This document shows, in pieces, positions 50,001 through 60,710 of a stretch of 64,000 nt of DNA. Under the pieces are notes generated by a model. The model did no database searches. It was not told the DNA's origin and saw nothing but the letters and a program-made list of their open reading frames with translations. Source of the stretch: Plazaster borealis (taxonomy: Eukaryota; Echinodermata; Asteroidea; Forcipulatida; Labidiasteridae); assembly GCA_021014325.1 (NCBI GenBank), contig CM037472.1, positions 744,001 to 808,000 on the forward strand, given 5' to 3'. The stretch's first letter is position 1. Every line of letters starts with the position of its first letter. The position numbers were made by a program, and so were the translations under genes.

Positions 50001-53000
50001 TCTCTTTCTTCTCCTCTTCAGCCTTCTCCTTTTTCTCTTTCTCTAGTCGTTCTTTTTCTCGTTTTTCTCGTTGTTTCTTCTCCTCTTCCCTTCGTTCCTT
50101 CTCTTTTGCTTTGGAGTCTTTCTTATCTGGAGTTTCCTTCTCAGTTTTGGTCTCTGTTTTCTTGTTGCCCTGCAATCCAATGCGATTGAATAGTCAAAGC
50201 CAAATTCTAATTTAAATATTCAAATTCAATCAACTGACCTCACCAATCATGAAAGTCACACGACCTGCATCTAACAGGGTCTAAACAAGCACAAGACTTG
50301 GCCAAGTTTATCATCATTATTATTTTTAGCAACCAATAACAGATAAAATTGTTTGATTAAAATTCTAATTAAAACTGCTAAAAACAGTAGTAATTTGGGG
50401 TTCAACAACGAAAACAAGACTAAAGCAGGATTTGAACCAGCGACCTCCGGATTAATGTGCCGGCGCTCTACCAACTGATCTATCTAGCCCTATGTTGGCG
50501 GTCTCCCTATTTGTTACCTTCTTCTTCATCCTTGGTGAGATCTCTTCCTCACTTTCAGACTCTTCCATCTTACGAAGCTCCTTGGGAGATGGAGACTTCT
50601 CTACTTTGGAGGGAATGTTCATTGGCCAACGCTCACTGTATGAAGACCTCCGACGTGTTCTGGGTAAGGAACGTGTGATACCAGGGCCAAGCTTGCGATT
50701 ATACTCTTCAAATGCATACAGGTACCTGTCAATTTAAATCAGAAATGTAGAAATGGTTTAAAAATTAGTATTCAATATTTGATGTTCTTTTAAGACATTT
50801 TATAGGCTTCCATTATTAAGTGTTGTTAAGTTTTATTAAAAAGACTTTCACGGTATTGGCCCCGGCACTGTGGACACACATGGCTACAGTCTGTCCATGC
50901 TCTCTCATTTTGGATGTCAAATTTGCATGTAAAGATATTGTGCACGTCTCACCACTTTTACAGCAAACTTTACTAGACTGCATCTCCACCATGCAAAGTT
51001 TCAAATCCAACTCATGTACATGGTGTAACTGCAAACCTTACTAGATTGTATCTCCCCCATGCAAGGTTTCGAATCCTACTCATGCACATGGTGTTACTGC
51101 AAACTTTACTAGATTGTATCCCCACAATGCAGAGCTTCAAATCCGACTTACTTGTTGTATGCAGCTTTGATGTTATAAGGCTGCGCTGTGGTAACAGTAG
51201 GAATACCCATCTTAGTCGAGACGTGGCGCCATTTCTGTTTATCGGTTACTTTGCGACATCCTCCAATATCTTGAACCAACTTGTAGAGTTTGTACAGATT
51301 CAAGTCACGGAAACCAAGCACTGGCGGCTTGTTGATTGGAGTACCTGCCAAAGAAATTGATTATTAAAACCTTCTTCTCTCTGGTAGATTGTGGAGCCCA
51401 CTGTTTCATCTTCCAAAACCATTTACACACTTCACTGATCATGTATGCTGGTGTGCACTTACTTGCTTGTTTGTTTGTGAATAATAATAATAGTGGCTTC
51501 TTATATAGCGCTCATATCCGTCACTCAGTGACGCTCAAGGCGCTTCAACATTCAGTATTTTCCTGCAAGGTATTGTGGAGCTACAATTGAATTATGAAAA
51601 CAGTTCCTTTACATAGCACCATGTAATGGTTTACAGGGTGCTGTGGCGCAACATGCAGCCAATCAAACCAGGAGCACCGGGGCGAACCCCTTCTCTTTTC
51701 GTTAAGTGCACTGGGTTCTTTTACGTGCGTTACACAACACACGGGACCAATGGCTTTACGTCCCATCCGAAGGACGCAGCAATAATGGTTAAGTGTCTTG
51801 CTAAAGGACACAAGTGTCACGACCGGGACTCGAACCAACACTCTGCTGAACAGAAACACAAGAGCTTGAGTCCGGTGCTCTTATCCGCTCGGCCACGACA
51901 CGCCACGTTAAGATTATATTCCCGTCTAGGGAACTCCACAAACTTGTTTATCCCAAATGCAAGAATGACATCTTATCTTTTTACCTCTTTCTTCCATGAA
52001 TTTATGAAGTGAAGCAAGCCAGGCATCTTTCTCTTCATCATATTCATCATCTGTGTCATCTTCACTCTCCTCCTCCTCCTCCTCAGCGTCTGCTTTATCC
52101 GCATCGTTCTTGTTCTTCTTGTTTCCACTGTTCCCACGATTCTTCTTGAGCATATCAGGATCCCAGTTGCTAGGGAGTTGTCCCATCTCAACAAAGTTGA
52201 CAGCTTTTTCAACCGCTGGAAGGACAATAGATTTTAGTTTTATTTGACTACCAAATAAAAGATATCCATTTTGTTAAAACTCAAGTAACGGAAAAATTTT
52301 TTTATTTTAAATCCATCATTTTGTGACACTACATCCAGTCTGGACATGCAATTTGTTTTTTTATATTACAGAAGATGACCACTACTTTCACACTAAATTT
52401 TTGTTGTTTTATGCATTCAACTATATGGAAGTTTAGAGCACATAGACAATGACAACATTTGTAATTGTCAAAGACCAGTAGACCAGTATCCGCACTTTGT
52501 TTGACCCAACATGTACATGAAATAATAACCCTGTGCAAGTTTAAGCCTGCTCAAATGACGACATATGCATAACAGGCCTTGAACTTCGCTCTTGAAGGGG
52601 CACAGCAATTTTCCTCTAGTAAGGGGCACTTCTATGAGGAAAATGCAAACTTGTATCGGAACTTTGCAAAGGGCACCACGGCAATTGCTGTGGGTGCTGT
52701 GGGTTAAATCCAGGTCTGTCATAAGGTCTATGCACAATATAAGAGTGGGCATTGACAAGCGCAATAACAAGTAAAGACAAATTAATAATAACTGGTAATG
52801 TACAACTTTGAATATTGATATAAAAAGGTGAGGAGAAACTGACCTATTTTTAAGCTGGAGAGATCTCCTTTGTAATTATGATCTTTAGAGGCAAAAGCTC
52901 GCCGACTCTGCTTGTCAATGCTGTAGCTGTTTGAATAAATCACAACATGATGTTAACATCTCGTCTATTGGTCAATATTTCTTATCAGTCATACATCGAT

Positions 53001-56000
53001 GTAGGTGAATGATAAATTGATGTCAACTTGTTCATATTATTATATTATAACTAATCCTAACGATACGTATTTGTGAGTCCAACTAAAAAATAAGTTTCAG
53101 GCGGCAAGCAACGAGAAATGTCAATGAGTTCCACGCTGTAAATCTGTATATTAAATGGCATATGATTGACAGAATATTAACGACAATTATTACCGTAGAT
53201 GCAAATGTGTCAAAACCCGCCTACTGTTATTTATTTGGCAGTTAATACAAGAAAACATCATGACAGTCAGAGTAAGATTTAAAACTGTTATAATGATACA
53301 AGGAAATTCACCATTGGAAGCACCCTCAAAAATACTGTCAATTAATTAGATTTTCCTGCCTCACTAGGTTACTGAAAACATGAATAAAACAGCAGTTTGA
53401 AAACAAAAAAAGAGGAAATTTCCAGGAACAAAACATTGTTTTGTTTTTTTAGTTTTCAATGTCACAGTTGAGAAACCCAAAACAAGGAAATCATGTGACC
53501 AGCTGAAACGTTGCATACCTGATCAAAACAGAACAATAATTGAATCATCAAGCACTTTCGATTCACAGTTTCCTTATCAGCTAAAATCAATTCATGATTG
53601 ATGTATCATTCCTTTAACTTTTAAGAGAAGAAATAATTGAGAATGTGTCTTACTATCGATTGTCTTTAAATGACCTTGCCACAACATGATCCTTTGACTT
53701 TGGCTGAATATCTTTAGCTGTCGTTGGATCTACAACCTGAAAGATCAATTTAAAAAAAATGTATTAAACATTGTTCATATCTCATTCAGGCCTGGAGGGG
53801 GCAAGACCATTTTCATTTTGCAAAGGGCACTTCCATTGGAAAATCTTAAAGTCTATGGGAAACTTTTGAAGGGGCACCAAGGCCAAGACCAGGGCAACAG
53901 AGATCATGACCTCCGTGTAATTCCAGGCCTGCTGCTTTCTTAGAAGGAATGAGTAAAGTTGGGAACAAGCACTGATATAAACTTTCTCTGGGTTGAATTT
54001 ACATTATTGAAACAGTTCAATCAATTTATTATTTATTTATTTGCAATTTATTTACCTGCACACAGCAGTAAAATAGTCAAAATACAAAGCAATTAAGAAA
54101 AGCGATAAATCAAAGACAGAAAGTTTAATGTAAAACAATGGAACTGGTGTTGTGATAATCAGTAATGAAATTTAGTAATGTAATCTGAACCAGAACTAGT
54201 ACATGGTAAAAAGAGAAAAGTTAAACAAGTAAAATACCTTACTAAGCATTACTTAGCAGGGGTATAGTAAAATAAATATCAACAATAAATATAGATTTAT
54301 TTGTGTATAAAGGAATTCACCTTATCCACTGAAATAAAACCAAACAGGCAACACATTTCAGTAAATATATAAAACCATTTAAATTTATAAATAAATAAAT
54401 CTAATTAAATACTGCAATGTAAAAGCCTCATTGTCGCCAATGAAATGATTCATCTTTTTACATACCAAAGCAGGAAACCAGGCGTTTTTGCGTTTGTCGT
54501 TGGTTTCCACAACGATGACCTTTCCAATGCTATCATCTCGGTCATCTTTCTTAGATTTCTTGCTCGTTGATAAGTCGTCATCACTATCGTCATCATCATC
54601 ATCTTCATCCTCATCTTCATCATCACCATCGCCACTGAAATAAAACAGTCCAAGAAAAAAAAGTCATTTTTGTAGTTTCAAAAGTACCATTGTTCTTTAT
54701 ACTACAGTATAAAGCCAAAATAAAGAATTAAACAAAAAACCAAACCAAAAAAAAATAAACCTATTTGAAAAGCACACAACTTGTACAACACAAGGGTTTT
54801 TTTTCATTTTTTTTTTACCTTCAACTTCACCTTCCAAAGCCCAAATTTTCACAGGCTTGTTATTTTATGCATATGTTGGGATACACCAAGTGAGAATATT
54901 GGTCTTTGACAATTGCCAAATGACTGTTCAGTGCCTTTAAACAAAATTTAAGTAAACTTTGCAGTTTAAAAAAAATGTTGACACTACTACTGGTAGAATG
55001 AAACTAAGAATGTCCCTTCCCCCCCCCCAAAGTCTCTTGAATTATATGAACCAATTCTCATACAAAAAAATGGCATTCAGAAAATGCTGTGCGAAAACTG
55101 TTAATGGCCTGATGTTTTGACCCTAGTAAAATGTTTCCCTTAATCCTTTGAGAAAGACTCTGCTAGGGTCGAAACATGAGGCATTTATACCATAGGTTAT
55201 TTTGGTTGGTAAGCAGTTTGTCACAACTATTTCCTATTTTTCAGGAATTTTGTTTTTAAAACAAATACAAAATTTGATGGAATTTTTAATGTTGTGAACC
55301 TCTTACCGTGAGCGTGTGCTTAGTCGGCGTTTGCGCTTGTTTTTATTCTCACGCATGACTGGAGTACCAAAGTTTTCAGGATCAGTCAGGGGTAAATGAT
55401 CCAAGGTCTGGTAAGAAAATGAAATGAACAAAAGTGAATCTTCTGAAAAACTTAGTTCACAATCTTCTTCTTACATCAAGTAACTGTTTATCTGTTTCCT
55501 TGTTTTGAAAAGTTGAATAAAGTGTGGATGAAATATGAAATAAAAGAAAGAGGAAATGCAATTTGAGGATTGCTCTCTTGGTTCAGCCTGTAGGGTGACA
55601 AGAGACATTTACACTAATGACAATGTCACCATTTCATCATAACACAAACAATTCCCTTCAGAATAAAAAGCACAACAATATTTCAGTGAAAATACATCAA
55701 AATATTTCAGTTTGAATTGATGGTTACAATTAAACAAATGATACATGAAATTAAATTACAGAAAGAATGCGTAATTCAGAAAACACTCAATATCACTGAC
55801 ATGTTATTCAGTAAAGTAAATCACTAAACAATATACAACCCGCTGGAAAAATTAGGGAAACTTTGTTTGAAAAGAAAGTACATGTATATGGAATTAACAT
55901 TGCAATATGAATGAATAAATAATTCTGGAAAAACAAACTTAGTCAATAAAAACAAATCACTGTACAATATACAAAACACTTTCTACACTCATTTTAAATA

Positions 56001-57787
56001 GTTGTTGCCCAATATTTAGATTTTCCTACCTCACTCTCGTTGAAGTGCCTTTCTCCTTGAAGACACAAAGAAGTTCTTCTTAATGTTTTTTCATCTCCAT
56101 CGTCAAAAACTAAAAGAAAAATGATTGCAGGTTTCAAATCTCTTGTGTTATAATTTCATGTCAATTTTGCTTGTTGTTTTGATGTTGCAATGTTAGATTG
56201 TTTTCTACAGTATAGAAATAAATGCATCGTTAAATTGAAAACTTCTTAACAGTCAACCGGGGTCACTTACCAACAGTGTATGTACTGGCATCGGTTAACT
56301 TCATAATAGTCCCTTTCGTCCAATTCTCCGTCTCTAAATGTTTGGCTTCAACAGCCGATCCAACCTAAAGAGTAATAAATGAATCAGATAAAACATAAGT
56401 AACCATACTGCTCTTGAATAATGCTTTCAGGCATGATGCTTTCGTTCTCTAAAGGGCAAGGGCACCAAGGTGTTTTCTCCTTGGTAAAGGGAACCTCTAT
56501 GAGGAAAATAAATGTCTATTGGAACATTTCAAGAGGCACCAGGGCAATGACCAGGGGGCAACGGAGGCAATTGCCTCTGGGTTCCTCTGTGAAGTATCAG
56601 GCCCATGACTTCAACAATAAAATTCAAACCAATAATAAATTTCATGTACAAGGTTTAGCCTTAAATGGACAACAATTCATTTAAATTAAGGAACAAATAT
56701 TTTCAATAAACTGCACAAAAGCTGAAGAACTTGTCCAGAAAGTGATCATCTTTTCCAAACTTTTCCAAACAATGGCAGTTAAACATTTGATTGTGACTTA
56801 CTTTCAGGTTTCCCTTAACCAACTCATCTGCAATAACTCCATTCGTCCCATCACTGAAGTGGACCTATGATAAAAAAGTAAAGCGGATAGTTAATCTAAA
56901 CTTTACCACCCATCCAAAAGGTTTCATATGTTCACTTACTGTGACCACCATATTCACATATAAGGGTGTATAAAACAAGAAATTTATCCCAAATATTTAT
57001 AAATAATTGTCACGGCTTCCTTGTCCCTAACATCCACTGGGCATCTTGATCAATCAGTTATCAACCCTAAATCAATGTTGATTAACTCTTTGGATCTCTT
57101 AAAGTACAGCCAGCCTGCGGACCTTATAAACCTACTGCTTCACCGCTTTATGATTTTGGCCGCATCGGCCATGAGTCTAGGGTCAGCCTCTCCCAGTATA
57201 GCTCATAGCAGCTGCCCTAGGTAGGATACCACTCAAGACACAGATGACTCAGCAATAAAAATGTGTCTTCACAAACTTGTCTCAGAGCTATGCTGCTCTA
57301 ATCTACAACAAAATGATCATGATCAGGGCTTGAAATTTACACTGGACTGCAGGCCCGAGGCAAGTGATTTATAGCATCGGGCCAGTAAACGCATAACTAG
57401 ACATGTCCGGCTGTCTTGTGTTTTTGTTCAGTTTGATAAATATCTTTTAATTCTGTTGAGTATCAAAGAATTCTCACCCATAAACAAATAAGATAAGTCA
57501 GTGCTTGCTCAAAATAAAACAGTTCAAATGTTATACTGTGTAGGTACTCAATTCAATTCTGGTCTTGTAAAAACAATTATGGTTCAGAACCTATTTTGAG
57601 CTACAAATCCTGCACTCATGTGGATTTTCCCCAAACATTTGAGCCATGGTGATGATGAAGAATCTTAACTCACCTTGCATTTAACAAATTTCTTGACAAT
57701 TTTCACTTTAGCTTCACAGAAAGCACCTCTATACTTTGCACTAACATCAGTTCCTACTGATAGGTATGCTGGCTCTTCCCCACTGGC
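41034..57787 (-). CDS. ARID4B: AT-rich interactive domain protein 4 (ARID4A/B, RBBP1 family), first exon not found
   Basis: Minus-strand exons: 57787-57674, 56864-56802, 56364-56271, 56109-56030, 55407-55307, 54634-54466, 53736-53654, 52926-52844, 52215-51985, 51344-51152, 50725-50518, 50169-49724, 49213-49114, 48714-47997, 46297-44351, 42612-42466 and 41092-41034. All GT-AG junctions keep frame, giving about 1611 residues; human ARID4A/B are about 1250-1310. Order: Tudor ([20 protein letters not shown]), second Tudor/RBB1NT ([39 protein letters not shown]), acidic run, ARID ([35 protein letters not shown]), Lys/Glu-rich coiled region, chromo-barrel ([32 protein letters not shown]), 12-residue repeats, and C-terminal coiled coil ([35 protein letters not shown]). 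Mammalian ARID4 proteins bind RB and the SIN3-HDAC complex on chromatin. The start Met exon lies upstream of 57787 and was not identified. The 19-codon last exon is the least certain. ARID4A versus ARID4B is not resolved beyond closer similarity to ARID4B. Confidence 0.93.
41617..41989. mobile_element. TTAA-flanked MITE, family A, copy 2
   Basis: It begins TTAAAGGTATCGTACACG and ends GTGTTTTAGTGCCTTTAA. Internal words such as TTGGGATACACCAAGTGAGA match copies 1 and 4. It lies in the last ARID4 intron. Confidence 0.8.
42779..42884. mobile_element. Short fold-back element, 23-bp perfect inverted ends
   Basis: ATAATTTGTTTTTACCCTTA(CAC) at 42779-42801 is exactly complementary to 42862-42884. About 60 bp of unrelated sequence lies between. 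It directly precedes the 276-bp tandem units. Confidence 0.75.
43747..43814 (+). promoter_or_regulatory. Compact Pol II promoter in the element spacer
   Basis: In order: GC-box-like CCCGCCC (43747), CCAAT (43763) and TATAAATA (43807). Transcription would start roughly at 43835-43845, immediately before the hammerhead-like motif, and read into the inverted unit. Confidence 0.55.
43845..43880 (+). ncRNA. Hammerhead-ribozyme-like core
   Basis: CTGACGA (the CUGANGA box, 43845-43851) is followed by a perfect six-base-pair stem, GACTAG / CTAGTC, with loop AGCAAG, and then GAAAC (43871-43875). This is the conserved core order of type I hammerheads described in Penelope-like elements. One extra base (T at 43852) separates the first box from the stem. 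I could not confirm a closing stem III or the cleavage triplet, so activity is unproven. Confidence 0.45.
45417..45812 (-). repeat. 36-bp coding repeat (12 residues x 11) in ARID4
   Basis: Eleven in-frame copies of [12 protein letters not shown] (two with V in place of the last A). Codon differences between copies are mostly silent (TCGAGA/TCGCGA/ACGAGA variants). Each unit has an RQSS motif that is a plausible basophilic-kinase target. Confidence 0.95.
46546..46980. mobile_element. Family B MITE copies with a nested second element
   Basis: A family B copy (GGGGTTGATTTCACAAAGCA) runs to about 46680. A second copy starts at ACTAAGATTCATCTTAAGAC, breaks off at about 46755 and resumes at about 46937 (AACAGTTAAGATTAATCTTA). 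The intervening 180 bp begin TAATCCTTTAGAGACCAT and end ATGGTCTCTAAAGGGTTA, an inverted-repeat element also seen as fragments near 34043, 46423 and 47096. Confidence 0.7.
48880..49080 (-). mobile_element. tRNA-derived SINE, type 2
   Basis: The minus-strand head TTGGCTCAGTGGTTTCTTTC and box B GGTTCGAATCCCACC are followed by the shared body (TTTTCAGTCCCTACCTGATT). It lies in the ARID4 intron between the two chromo-barrel exons. Confidence 0.7.
49265..49365 (+). mobile_element. tRNA-head fragment of SINE type 3
   Basis: GTGTCGTGGCGAGGG at the start and GTGGGTTCAGGTCCTGGTC at the end match the head of the type 3 SINE at 51595-51903 in the opposite orientation. The tRNA body is distorted. Confidence 0.5.
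50280..50510 (-). mobile_element. tRNA-derived SINE, type 1, well preserved head
   Basis: The minus strand reads GCTAGATAGATCAGTTGGTA (A box) and GGAGGTCGCTGGTTCAAATC (B box), then GCTTTAGTCTTGTTTTCGTT and an A/T-rich tail. It ends 8 bp from an ARID4 splice donor at 50517. It shares its body with 9720-9900. Confidence 0.75.
50971..51150. repeat. 68-bp tandem repeat abutting an ARID4 splice donor
   Basis: TACTAGAxTGxATCtCC recurs at 50971, 51039 and 51107. The third unit ends at the splice donor of the ARID exon: AATCCGACTTAC there corresponds to AATCCAACTCAT in the first unit and AATCCTACTCAT in the second. Confidence 0.8.
51595..51903 (-). mobile_element. tRNA-derived SINE, type 3, well preserved
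   Basis: The minus-strand head reads GTGTCGTGGCCGAGCGGATA, then AGAGCACCGGACTCAAGCTC and GTTGGTTCGAGTCCCGG, close to a tRNA-Leu/Ser with a long variable arm. The body (TAAAGCCATTGGTCCCGTGT, TGTAAACCATTACATGGTGC) matches 32515-32812. Lack of clean folding and the long conserved tail make it a SINE. Confidence 0.75.
52560..52725. repeat. Dispersed repeat with AAGGGGCACxxxxGCAAT words
   Basis: One of several diverged copies sharing GGGCACTTCYxYxGAGGAAA, TTTGCAAAGGGCACCACGGC and AGGTCTG. Others are at about 13070-13190, 13850-14070, 18225-18345, 30290-30575, 53795-53935 and 56425-56605. No coding capacity or clear ends were found. Confidence 0.6.
54767..54941. mobile_element. MITE family A, truncated copy 3
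   Basis: Matches the right half of the other copies (AAATTTTCACAGGCTTGTTA, TTGGGATACACCAAGTGAGA) and ends GTGCCTTTAA. The left half is missing. It lies in an ARID4 intron. Confidence 0.75.
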
Positions 57788-60710
57788 CTGAATGAATAAA
57801 AAGAAACAAAATATGAATACAAATCAACGTATTACAGATATTTGGAATCAAAGTTATAAACCACTACTTTGTATCCTTTCCATTTTCCAGGTTTGGAATC
57901 CATTTTCCATTTTCCAGGTAATCAAAATCATATATTGAGAAAATGTTTGAGTTAGACATGAAATAATACAAAATGTGATACTAGAATGTTGAAGAACAAG
58001 GAACGGTAATTTATCACTTGTTAAGATAAAAATTGCAAAATTCTGAAAACTCATGTAGAATTATAGATGGATTTCTCTGGAATTCCATTCTTGAAGTGAC
58101 AACATTGGACACTTTTTCCAATTGCCACAAATAAAATAAAAATCTACCAGTCAACAGGAGAGTTTTTTCAGCACCACCACAGAAAAAAAACCCTGCTTGC
58201 TGCTGGCAAGAATGTATTATATTTCAAAATTTCAATTATGTATCATTGATTTTTAACACAAAAGACATTGTTCTCCCTTAACAATGGTCTGCTGGCCAAA
58301 ATGCCAGTTAAAACACCCAAGGACCAGTCAGAATTCTCTCCAAGTAGTCCGTCTGGCTAGTTCAGTGTTGAAAAGCATCCCTATTTAATATGAAATATGG
58401 ACAAGTGAAAAAGCCGGTGGACTAGTGAAAAAGCTAGTGGACAAGTGAAAAAGCTAGTGGACAAGTGAAAAAGCTGGTGGACTAGTGAAATGTCAAGCTG
58501 ACTGTGCCTGCTGGCCAGTCACTAAAAAAGTTTAAGGGCAAACCCTGAAAGAGACTAACTACTTTACTGCAGCTCATTCTACACTTCAGCAAATAAATTG
58601 CAAAACTTGACTTGGTATTTGGTACGTGTAATAAAATAGGTTCATCTGTAAGTGTAATGATGTATTACAATTGAAATCTTCTATTGATTCATTATTTACA
58701 TTTAAACACTTGAAATTCACACCTAATTTTTTAAGGCTGTGTGATGATATTTAAAGAACTTGTGACTGGACATGAACGTGTGCAATACCAGCACAGGAAA
58801 GTGAAATAATGCAACATTCCTTGCACTGCATTTTTTTTTGTGGGGGGAGGGATGCAATTTCAGTCTTTAGAATAAGATTGATGAGGCACAATCTCAAGAT
58901 TTTAAAGTGATGTTTTTTGCATCCCCAATTGGAACACTCATCCTCCAAATTGTTCCCAACTCCTAAGCCGCTTGCCATATTGGAATCACCAAGACACCAG
59001 TGCATGAAAGTTCCGTTTTGGAAGCTCTGTGAAATGCACGGAGGATTTAACCTGAAAAAAAAACATAACGTATTTGATAATTTCTCTGGCCCTTCCTCTA
59101 TTTGATTCAAGCGATTATTCTTTAAAGTGAAAACCACCAAAAGGTTTGGGGAGGATTGTGTGTTCTTACATATTGCACTTATTTTCATAATGGCAATTTA
59201 AGTAAGTCATTCTGGATACTGGGTGTCTTCAAATTTGACAAGCCATCATGGATGATGGAGGTAGGATTCAGACGGAGGTATTTCTGTGGAGGATTGGCAT
59301 GATGGATGGTGGCAGCATGGTGGCAGTGACTTGGTAATGGTTGAGATGCGAGAGTTGATCATTATGGAAGACATGGAAATAGCAAAACTAAATTTCAGAC
59401 TCTGTACTTTAGTATAATTTGCATCTTTTACTGACATTGGATTGGATGGTAGGTACCCATTGTTGTTGGCGGGTAAACCGTCGTACTCATTCAATTGAAA
59501 ATACATGTCAGATTTTGCATTTGGCTCTTATCTTACTACAAATTACATTCATTCTCAACTTACTCTTTCTGGATATGGCAATATCAAGAATTGGGCGAGG
59601 GGTGAAAAATGCAACCTTAGTATCAATATGTGAACTAGATCTGAGGAAATGCTGGCAACCTGCCCGGCTGTAAAAACGGAAAGTTGTCGGCGTTTTATCA
59701 GATATCGCCGTGTGTCTGCTGAAGAAAGCGCGTTAGTTGAATTGCTTGAATTTGTAGCAGATAAAAAAAGAATAAATCACCACAAAAATATACATTACCA
59801 TTGTTTAATTCATTCGGTTCCACTTCAGCATACGAAGACTTCATTTATCTCTACAACCTATAAGTTTAATCAGTAAATTCACTTGAAATTATGTCGCAAA
59901 AGATGGAATCATTTTGTCAACTTCTTCTTTCCGTAATCAGTCTGTTTGAAAGAGACATAAGTTTAGCATCAGTTTGTGCGTACGTGATGTGTATGCATTA
60001 ACGTACAGCGTCTAGTACATGGTGAATCATGTCACAACAACATATCATGGGGGGTCCCTTGCTCTCATTGGTCGCTTATCACGTGGGACGAAACGTTTGA
60101 GGTCAACCTTAGTCTGGCTTCATTCTTCAATGTTGTGTATAACACCTTCAAGGCATAGGTTGCAAGACATTGCAAAAGGTAATTCCCCGGCAGCTGGTTC
60201 CCTGAAAAACCAGTTGAAATGTAGTCTGGTGCTTATCACCACGTTTGCAATTTGCGAATATAAATCTAAGGCAAATCTTTGTGATTAAGTCACGGTGCAG
60301 ACGAACTGAGCTAATTTGGGAAATCATAAACAAATGGCAGCAAGTGCCAGTAACACCGGTTGACCGGTTTTTGAAGGTTAGAAAATCTGCCTTTTGCGTC
60401 GTCTGCTAAATATTGGGCTCTTCTGCAAATATCTTTTGGCAGTATTTGTTCATGAATTGCTCGTTATTTGTATTAAACATTCTATTTAGTATACAATGCT
60501 CGTCTTTTTTTATTTATTGTAATAATGTATTCATTTGTTTAATCATGGAGGTAGGATTGGCTAATTCTACCTCCATGGTTTAATTATATATTTTTTATTT
60601 TCTATAGTATCAATTACAAAAACATTTGTCTTTTTAATGTTTTTCAGCAATAGAACGGCCATGATTGTGAAATATCTTCATTTGCAGTAAGATGAACGAA
60701 AGCTGCAGTA
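57788..60710. other. Region between the first visible ARID4 exon and the right-hand gene
   Basis: The missing ARID4 start exon should lie here or just beyond, but I found no ATG-plus-donor exon that I can defend. It contains a dispersed repeat (58270-58555) and CpG-richer sequence around 59640-60130. An inverted CCAAT (ATTGG, 60067) and an E-box (CACGTG, 60080) suggest a shared or adjacent promoter (inference). Confidence 0.45.
58270..58555. repeat. Dispersed repeat with a 20-bp tandem expansion
   Basis: Shares its flanks with 18858-19095. At 58401-58490 a 20-bp unit close to ACAAGTGAAAAAGCTAGTGG is repeated about 4.5 times. The related copy at 18858 has only one unit. Confidence 0.8.

Noticed and set aside
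50427..50510. A tRNA gene on the minus strand
   Set aside because: It has A and B boxes but lacks a proper cloverleaf, and continues into a body shared with 9720-9900. It is better explained as a SINE head.
51820..51903. A tRNA-Leu/Ser gene
   Set aside because: The head is tRNA-like, but the downstream 220 bp are shared with 32515-32812, so it is a SINE.
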